Positions 58,760 through 64,000 of a stretch of 64,000 nucleotides of DNA are shown in pieces. The stretch's first letter is position 1. The number at the start of each line of letters is the position of its first letter. Below the pieces are notes generated by a model, which worked only from the letters and a program-made list of their open reading frames with translations, made no database searches and had not been told where the DNA came from. The translations under genes were made by a program, and so were the position numbers. This DNA comes from QHXW01 sp035280425 (lineage in GTDB: Bacteria > Acidobacteriota > Terriglobia > Bryobacterales > Bryobacteraceae): NCBI GenBank assembly GCA_035280425.1, contig DATEFW010000034.1, forward strand, positions 186,001 to 250,000. Direction: 5' to 3'.

Positions 58760-60502
58760 ATGCCCCCACCGGCGCGCTGGCTTCTACCGCAATTAGATCG
58801 AGCCGAAGTTGAGGCGCTCGCGACCACGCTCGGCCTCGGCCATCCCGCAGCCACCGTGCTCTATGGGCGCGGTTTTCGTGACCCCGCGAGAGCGCAGCGC
58901 TTTTTATGGCCGTCGCTCGACGATTTGTACGATCCGATGTTGCTGCGCAGCATGGATTGTGCGCTCGAACGTCTCACGCGCGCTATTCGCAATCGCGAAA
59001 AAATTCTCATCTACGGCGACTATGATGTGGATGGCACGACCTCGGTCGTAATCCTGAAGCGGGCGATCGAGCTGGCGGGAGGGATAGCCGATTTTCATGT
59101 GCCCAATCGTCTGAAAGATGGGTATGGCATGCGCCCCGAGGTTGTGGAGCAGGCCGGCGCCCGGGGCGTTTCGCTCATTGTGAGTGTGGATACGGGAATC
59201 CGCGCGTCCGAAGTTGTGCGGCGCGCGCGCGAGCTGGCGATCGATGTCATTATCACCGATCACCATCTGCCCGAGGCCGAGCTCCCGCCGGCCATTGCAG
59301 TGCTCAATCCCAATCGTCCGGATTGCGATTATCCGGAGAAGAACCTGTGCGGCGTGGGTGTCGCATTCAAGCTGGTGCAGGCCCTGCTCGCGCAGTCAGG
59401 CTGGCCCGCAGAGAAACTTAGGCGAGTGCTAGCTTCGTTCTTGAAGCTGGTTGCGATTGGGACAGTGGCGGATGTGGTGCCGCTGACTGGCGAGAACCGG
59501 ATTATCGTCAAGCACGGGCTGGCCGGGCTGCGTGATGTGCGGAATCCCGGCCTGCGCGCGCTGCTCGAAGTGGCTGGGTTCAGCGGCGGCAGCTTGCCCT
59601 CGGCGACGCAAGTGGCGTTCCGCATAGCGCCTCGCCTGAATGCCGCGGGACGCATGGCTACAGCCGATGATGTGATTGAGCTGTTTCTCACCGATGACGA
59701 GCCGCGAGCGCGCGTCCTTGCAGACCAATTACATGCGCTCAACACGGAACGCCAGAAAACTGAAGCCGAGATCGTCGAGGCGATTCTCGAGGAGTGCCAA
59801 CGGAAGCCCGTTGACGAATCTCAGGCCGCCCTCGTCTTCTCGGCTGTAGACTGGCATCGCGGCGTTCTGGGAATAGTGGCCAGCCGGCTGGTGGAGCGGT
59901 TTCATCGGCCGGTATTCGTTTTGGGTGAGAGTGCAGAAGAGAATCTGGCACAGGGCTCCGGACGCAGCATCTCACGATTTCACTTGTTGGAGTCACTCGA
60001 GTCCATGCCTGAATTGTTCACCAAATTCGGCGGACACCGGCACGCCGCGGGAGTGACGCTCGACAGGAACCTGGTGGATGAGTTTCGACGGCGCTTTCAG
60101 GCATACGCGGCAGAGCGCCTCACTCCAGAGGATTTCTATCCGGAGCTCGAATTGGACGGCGTCATTCGCTGGCGTGAAGTTCACGAACGAGCGGTAGCCG
60201 AAATCTGCAATTTGGCGCCATTCGGATGCGGGCATCCCGTACCGGTATTTGCCGCCATGGACGTGGAAGTAGCGGGGCCGCCGGTTCCCTGGAAAGAGAA
60301 ACATCTTCGCGTTCCGCTGCGCCAGGACGGCCGAACGTTATGGCTGAAAGCGTGGAATTTTGCAGAACGGGTCGCGGAACTGGCACCGGGGTCGCGGCTG
60401 GATGCAGCAGTCGTGCTCGAGCAGGATTCTTTCTCAACGGCCGCGGGATTTCCCGGCTGGAGTATTGTGCTGCGCGATGTACGGCCTGCCGTGCACTCAT
60501 GA
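58760..60502 (+). CDS. recJ: Single-stranded-DNA exonuclease RecJ
   Basis: A 580-residue 5'-3' exonuclease. DHH-family motifs: IYGDYDVDGTTSV near residue 87, IVSVDTGI, DHHLPEAELP, GVGVAFKLVQAL and the DHHA1 part with FGGHRHAAGVTL (GGHxxAAG). Length agrees with E. coli RecJ. Acts in mismatch repair and recombination with SSB. The downstream methyltransferase remnant starts inside its stop. Confidence 0.93.
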   Translation: MPPPARWLLPQLDRAEVEALATTLGLGHPAATVLYGRGFRDPARAQRFLWPSLDDLYDPMLLRSMDCALERLTRAIRNREKILIYGDYDVDGTTSVVILKRAIELAGGIADFHVPNRLKDGYGMRPEVVEQAGARGVSLIVSVDTGIRASEVVRRARELAIDVIITDHHLPEAELPPAIAVLNPNRPDCDYPEKNLCGVGVAFKLVQALLAQSGWPAEKLRRVLASFLKLVAIGTVADVVPLTGENRIIVKHGLAGLRDVRNPGLRALLEVAGFSGGSLPSATQVAFRIAPRLNAAGRMATADDVIELFLTDDEPRARVLADQLHALNTERQKTEAEIVEAILEECQRKPVDESQAALVFSAVDWHRGVLGIVASRLVERFHRPVFVLGESAEENLAQGSGRSISRFHLLESLESMPELFTKFGGHRHAAGVTLDRNLVDEFRRRFQAYAAERLTPEDFYPELELDGVIRWREVHERAVAEICNLAPFGCGHPVPVFAAMDVEVAGPPVPWKEKHLRVPLRQDGRTLWLKAWNFAERVAELAPGSRLDAAVVLEQDSFSTAAGFPGWSIVLRDVRPAVHS

Positions 60503-61541
60503 GAATTCGCCCCGTACTTCGAATCCTGTTATCCCCGCGGCGCACTTTTTGGGAAAATGAGCATCTCAAGGTCCAGTTGACCCGCGCGCTCGCCCGCGCC
60601 GACCGAATCGCTGACGAGTTAGGCGAGACGAATAGCCTATTGACCCAAGCCAATGATGAATCAAGCCGTACGCGAAACGAGCTTCTTGCATCGGGAAGGA
60701 AGCTTGCTCAGCGCGAACGTTCTCTTGATTGTGCTGTCAACGAGAGGGATACTCTCCGGCTGATGCTCGATGAAGTAACTCGCTTTGCTCCGCCGGGGCA
60801 CTACTACTCGCCGATTCCTTCAAAGAAGGATATCGAAATTCATCTAGCCCGGCATCGCGCCAACAGTACAGCCCATAAGTTACTGGGGATTGACTTAGCG
60901 GATTCTAGACAGATGGAATTACTCGAACAATTAAGAACTTATTATCCGTTAGTACCATTTCGTGATAAACCATCAAGCGGTCTACTATATCATTCTGATA
61001 ACCCGCATTATTCCTACAGCGACGCGGTCCTTATTTTCTGCATCTTAAATCACTTTCGCCCGGCACGTTTGATTGAAATAGGATCGGGTTTCTCTACCTG
61101 CGCGATTCTGGACACCAACCGAATATTCCTAAATTCCCAAATAAAGGTGACGTCCATCGAGGCCTTACCCGGAACTGCTACGCACGCTGCTTGGAAAATC
61201 GCAGGACCAACCCACTGTTGTGGAAAGTCGCTTACAGGATATCGACATCCACATCTTTGACCAACTGCACAGGGGCGATGTTCTGTTTATCGATTCCACA
61301 CATGTTTCCAAGGTAGGTAGTGACGTCACTTATATCTTTTTATCCCGGGCAGTGGCTTTCAGGCGGAAGAGCTTGGAACGGAGCTTACATCTTGCGTGCA
61401 TTTCTTGAGTTTAATGATAGTTACCGGGTTCTTCTGTTCCTAAGTCAGATGCAGAGCGTTTACCGCGATTGGTTTCATCGGTACATTCCTGGTGTAATGG
61501 CAGCCGGAGGCGGTAGCTCTTGGATGGAAAAATATAAGTGA
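60499..61541 (+). pseudogene. Class I methyltransferase, frameshifted with internal deletion
   Basis: From the ATG at 60499 (overlapping the recJ stop) the first frame encodes a coiled coil (DRIADELGETNSLLTQANDE) and the methyltransferase start with SAM loop LIEIGSGFSTCAIL and IKVTSIEALPG. At about 61200 the frame is lost; the next frame resumes with LQDIDIHIFDQLHRGDVLFI and DSTHVSKVGSDVTYIF. Then about 20 residues expected in such proteins (the ILP...HFHDV stretch) are missing at about 61340. A third frame gives QWLSGGRAWNGAYILRAFLE and a normal end. Inactive. The DNA from 60840 is AT-richer than its neighbours. Confidence 0.75.
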
Positions 61542-61548
61542 CGGAATA

Positions 61549-62781
61549 ATGCGCAGAGTAAACAGATATATTTCGTTATCGTCCGTCACCCTTGTGATTC
61601 TAACCGGTGCAGCGGACTGGCCTCAATGGCGTGGGCCAAAGCGGGATGGTGTGGTCATTGCATCCGGTGCGCCGGCATCATGGCCCGAGCGGCTCAAGTT
61701 GCGATGGAAGATCAGCGTCGGTGACGGATATGCGTCGCCTATTATGGCTGGGGACGGAATCTTTGTATTCAGCCGGCAGAGAGGCGATGAGGTCGCTTCG
61801 CGCATTGATTCGAAGAGTGGTCATGTGTTGTGGCAGCGATCTTACCGCGCGCCGTACAAGATGAATCCCGCTGCTGAGCGCCACGGCGAGGGTCCGAAAT
61901 CAACCCCGGTTTTTTACAGCAGCAAAGTGTATACCTTTGGCATCAGTGGCATTCTTACTTGCTGGGATGCCATGACAGGCGCAGTGCGCTGGCGCAAGGA
62001 TTTTTCCGGGCAGTTTCGTGAGACATCGCCGCTGTACGGAACGGCCATGTCGCCCTTGGTGGACCAAGGCTTGTTGATCGCGCATGTCGGAGGAAACGAC
62101 GATGGAGCGTTAATCGCGTTTGACGCAGAGAACGGCAAAGTGAAATGGGAGTGGAAGGGCGATGGGCCGGCATACGCATCTCCTATCATCGTTGACCTGG
62201 CCGGTACACGTCAGGTCATCACGCAGACGCAAAATCTGATTGCCGGATTTGACGCTGCCAGCGGCCGGTTGCTTTGGAAAATTCCGTTCACAACACAGTA
62301 CGTGCAGAACATTGTGACCCCCGTTATTTACCGCGATCTGTTGATTTTCTCCGGCTTGGCAAAAGGCATCATGGCGGTGCGTGTGAGCGTGAACGGCGGA
62401 AAGTGGCTGACCGAGACCGTGTGGGAGAATCCAGGTCTTTCGATGTACATGAGTTCGCCGGTGATCGATGGCGATCTATTATTCGGTTTTTCTCACTTGA
62501 AGCGGGGGGAATTCTTTGCGCTCGATGCGCGGACGGGCGCGACGCGCTGGACTAGTGCACCGCGTCAGGCGGACAACGCCGCATTGCTGGTCAGCGGTCA
62601 AAACCTGATCCTTCTTAAAGACGATGCCGAGATGATCATTGCGAAAGCGGGTGGGAGCGCCTTTGAGCCAATCCGCAGCTACCATGTGGCTGATAGTCCG
62701 ACGTGGGCGCATCCCCTGATATTGAAGGACGGTGTTGTAATTAAGGATCAGACGACCCTCGCGATGTGGGGTGTCGAGTAG
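61549..62781 (+). CDS. PQQ-type beta-propeller protein, exported
   Basis: A 410-residue protein. Signal-like start RRVNRYISLSSVTLVILTG; then ADWPQWRGPKRDGVV, which is the standard opening of secreted outer-membrane-protein-assembly-BamB-like propellers in Planctomycetes and Acidobacteria. PQQ_2 blades: IDSKSGHVLWQRS, WDAMTGAVRWRKDFSG, FDAENGKVKWEWKG, FDAASGRLLWKIP and LDARTGATRWTSAP. No PQQ cofactor site assured. Probably a scaffold or quinoprotein-like binding protein. Confidence 0.88.
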   Translation: MRRVNRYISLSSVTLVILTGAADWPQWRGPKRDGVVIASGAPASWPERLKLRWKISVGDGYASPIMAGDGIFVFSRQRGDEVASRIDSKSGHVLWQRSYRAPYKMNPAAERHGEGPKSTPVFYSSKVYTFGISGILTCWDAMTGAVRWRKDFSGQFRETSPLYGTAMSPLVDQGLLIAHVGGNDDGALIAFDAENGKVKWEWKGDGPAYASPIIVDLAGTRQVITQTQNLIAGFDAASGRLLWKIPFTTQYVQNIVTPVIYRDLLIFSGLAKGIMAVRVSVNGGKWLTETVWENPGLSMYMSSPVIDGDLLFGFSHLKRGEFFALDARTGATRWTSAPRQADNAALLVSGQNLILLKDDAEMIIAKAGGSAFEPIRSYHVADSPTWAHPLILKDGVVIKDQTTLAMWGVE

Positions 62782-62783
62782 TG

Positions 62784-63905
62784 TTACAGCACTTGGCTCA
62801 ACGCCGACGAAAATTCTTCCAGGTCGGCCTCATTATTGTAAAAGTGCGGAGACACACGCAGATTGCCATGACGCGCCGCCACCAGTACTTTGCGGTTTTC
62901 GAGGGCATGAGCCAAGTGCCGCGTGTCTTTGCCGGCGAAGCGTGCGGTCGCGATTGGTGAGTCGTAATAAGAAAGGCGGTCCGCCAAAAGACTGCCACCC
63001 GCGCGTCGTAAGATATCGCGGGTCTTCGTGGCAAGCTGCATGACACGTTCCTCGATTGCTCGCGGACCGATCTCCAGCATCATCTCGACTGATGCGCCCA
63101 TGGCGTAAACCGGATCAAACGCCAGCATGCCACCCTCGTATTTCTCGGCCTTGGAATTGAACTCCGGAGCGCCGTGGTGCAGGTTTTCATGCTCACGCCA
63201 GCCGCGGTGGCTCCGCCAACCGATCACATTCGGCTTCAGCCATTGACGCACCTCGGGATCGATGTACATGAAGCCGGCGCCGGTGGGCGCAAGCAGCCAC
63301 TTGTACCCGTTGACCGAAAGCATCGCGGGCCTGATCTGGGCCGCATCGAATTGGAGAGCCCCCAGCCCTTGCGTTCCATCCACGTAAAGCAGCACGCCTC
63401 GCTGGTCAAGGAATTGCGCTATCTCAACGAGCGGTGCGCGAAATCCCGTCGAGTAGTTCAACATGCTGATCGCGACCAATCGCGTCCGCGGCGTGACCGA
63501 ATCATAAAACTGCTCAAAGGGAACTTCGACAAAGTCAACGCCCCGACCGCTGAGATAGGTCGGATAATAGTAATGATTTGGAAACTCGTCTTCCAGAGTG
63601 ATGACCTGGTCGCCGGGTTTCCAGTCGATACCGCCTATTAATAACGAAAGGCCGAAGGATGCGTTTGGAATAAACGCGATGTCATCCGCCGCGGCGTGAA
63701 TCAGCCGTGCGATTGACCCGCGGATTGTATCGGCGTCGTCGAACCACTGCATGAAATCCGCGCAGGCGTAGCGGTCGCGACGTGCAAAGTGGCATGCTAC
63801 CGCTTCCGTGGCGCGACGCGGCAGTTGGCCGAAAGTTGCCGTATTTAGAAAGGTCCATTCCGCGAGAGCGGGGAACTGCGCGCGAATGGATTGCCAGTCC
63901 GTCAT
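62784..63905 (-). CDS. Class V aminotransferase (cysteine-desulfurase-like)
   Basis: A 373-residue PLP enzyme. Features: TFLNTATFGQLPRRATEAV, FIPNASFGLSLLIGGI, PLP-phosphate-binding VYVDGTQGLGAL-like segment LLYVDGTQGLGALQFD and Schiff-base Lys in NGYKWLLAPTGAGFM. The length fits class V aminotransferases such as isopenicillin N epimerase-like proteins and kynureninase relatives; no desulfurase Cys loop is evident. Substrate unknown. The stop of an upstream gene overlaps its ATG. Confidence 0.85.
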   Translation of the reverse strand: MTDWQSIRAQFPALAEWTFLNTATFGQLPRRATEAVACHFARRDRYACADFMQWFDDADTIRGSIARLIHAAADDIAFIPNASFGLSLLIGGIDWKPGDQVITLEDEFPNHYYYPTYLSGRGVDFVEVPFEQFYDSVTPRTRLVAISMLNYSTGFRAPLVEIAQFLDQRGVLLYVDGTQGLGALQFDAAQIRPAMLSVNGYKWLLAPTGAGFMYIDPEVRQWLKPNVIGWRSHRGWREHENLHHGAPEFNSKAEKYEGGMLAFDPVYAMGASVEMMLEIGPRAIEERVMQLATKTRDILRRAGGSLLADRLSYYDSPIATARFAGKDTRHLAHALENRKVLVAARHGNLRVSPHFYNNEADLEEFSSALSQVL

Positions 63906-64000
63906 GCTTGAATACGGGCCTGCGCGCGGTTTGTGACCGCTGCTACGACGTCTCCCATCGGGATATCAGTTTTCGTCTTGCTGTGCCGCTCGACCAATTC
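63902..64000 (-). CDS. C-terminal end of an unrecognised protein (partial)
   Basis: Reading in from the right edge the frame gives RHSKTKTDIPMGDVVAAVTN then RAQARIQA and a TGA at 63902-63904. The stop overlaps the ATG of the aminotransferase (ATGA), so they are cotranscribed. Only 32 residues are visible; no family can be named. Confidence 0.6.
   Translation of the reverse strand, partial: ELVERHSKTKTDIPMGDVVAAVTNRAQARIQA

Noticed and set aside
1..64000. CRISPR arrays, tRNA, rRNA and intact insertion sequences
   Set aside because: I looked for regular spaced repeats, clover-leaf-like segments and transposase motifs and found none that could be supported.

Overview
This window reads like the chromosome of a high-GC Acidobacteriota bacterium, most likely of the Solibacteraceae/Bryobacterales group. 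Two long secreted proteins (33897-37160 and 40289-42691) end in the C-terminal domain family TIGR03437, which is typical of Candidatus Solibacter relatives. Other traits fit the same group: many secreted beta-propeller and FG-GAP proteins, a soluble Ser/Thr kinase with TPRs, a form II CO-dehydrogenase-like cluster, an AT-hook-like small protein and bacterial microcompartment genes. The assignment is inferred from protein families; no rRNA or tRNA gene was seen.

Layout. 1-8344: end of an aldo/keto reductase, an FmdB zinc ribbon, a TonB-dependent receptor, a vapBC pair whose toxin gene is broken, then a run of exported proteins (unknown Cys protein, di-haem peroxidase, sugar-binding lipoprotein, unknown secreted protein, Tat-exported RidA). 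8345-9673 is a degraded accessory pocket. It has a repeat of the ridA 3' end at its far side, a wrecked SIR2-like gene and, beyond the repeat, three tiny reverse-strand ORFs with a shared N-terminus. 9674-13122: secreted coiled-coil protein and a truncated tandem copy, nadD, cyclophilin, an intact vapBC pair. 13130-21204: FG-GAP protein, core MetE-like enzyme, TolB-like propeller, a charged heptad-repeat protein, an NtrC/histidine kinase pair and rpsA.

21554-28560: AT-hook-like protein, then coxS-coxL-coxM-coxG, DUF899, a Rieske oxygenase and a DinB protein. 28606-42691: Ser/Thr kinase, glycine-zipper protein, an ATP-grasp-like protein, a degenerate ABC ATPase, a large subtilase, an FHA-transmembrane-lytic transglycosylase fusion and a pair of secreted unknowns. 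42698-50822: ROK glucokinase with xylulokinase, a MurJ-like flippase, Tpx, a DUF255 thioredoxin-fold protein and a DUF421 protein. 50836-54563: a reverse-strand operon of XRE regulator, NfeD-like protein, flotillin, PspA and a carbonic-anhydrase-like protein, apparently a membrane-stress module. 54683-64000: M24 peptidase, BMC shell protein with acylating aldehyde dehydrogenase, RecJ, a broken methyltransferase in AT-richer DNA, a PQQ-type propeller and a class V aminotransferase.

The most interesting items are the trio of tiny peptides with a constant start and variable tail (9122-9425), the BMC/aldehyde dehydrogenase pair far from any other visible shell gene, the NfeD-flotillin-PspA operon, an apparent micro-inversion inside a vapC toxin gene, and a SIR2-like defence remnant lying between copies of the ridA 3' end.
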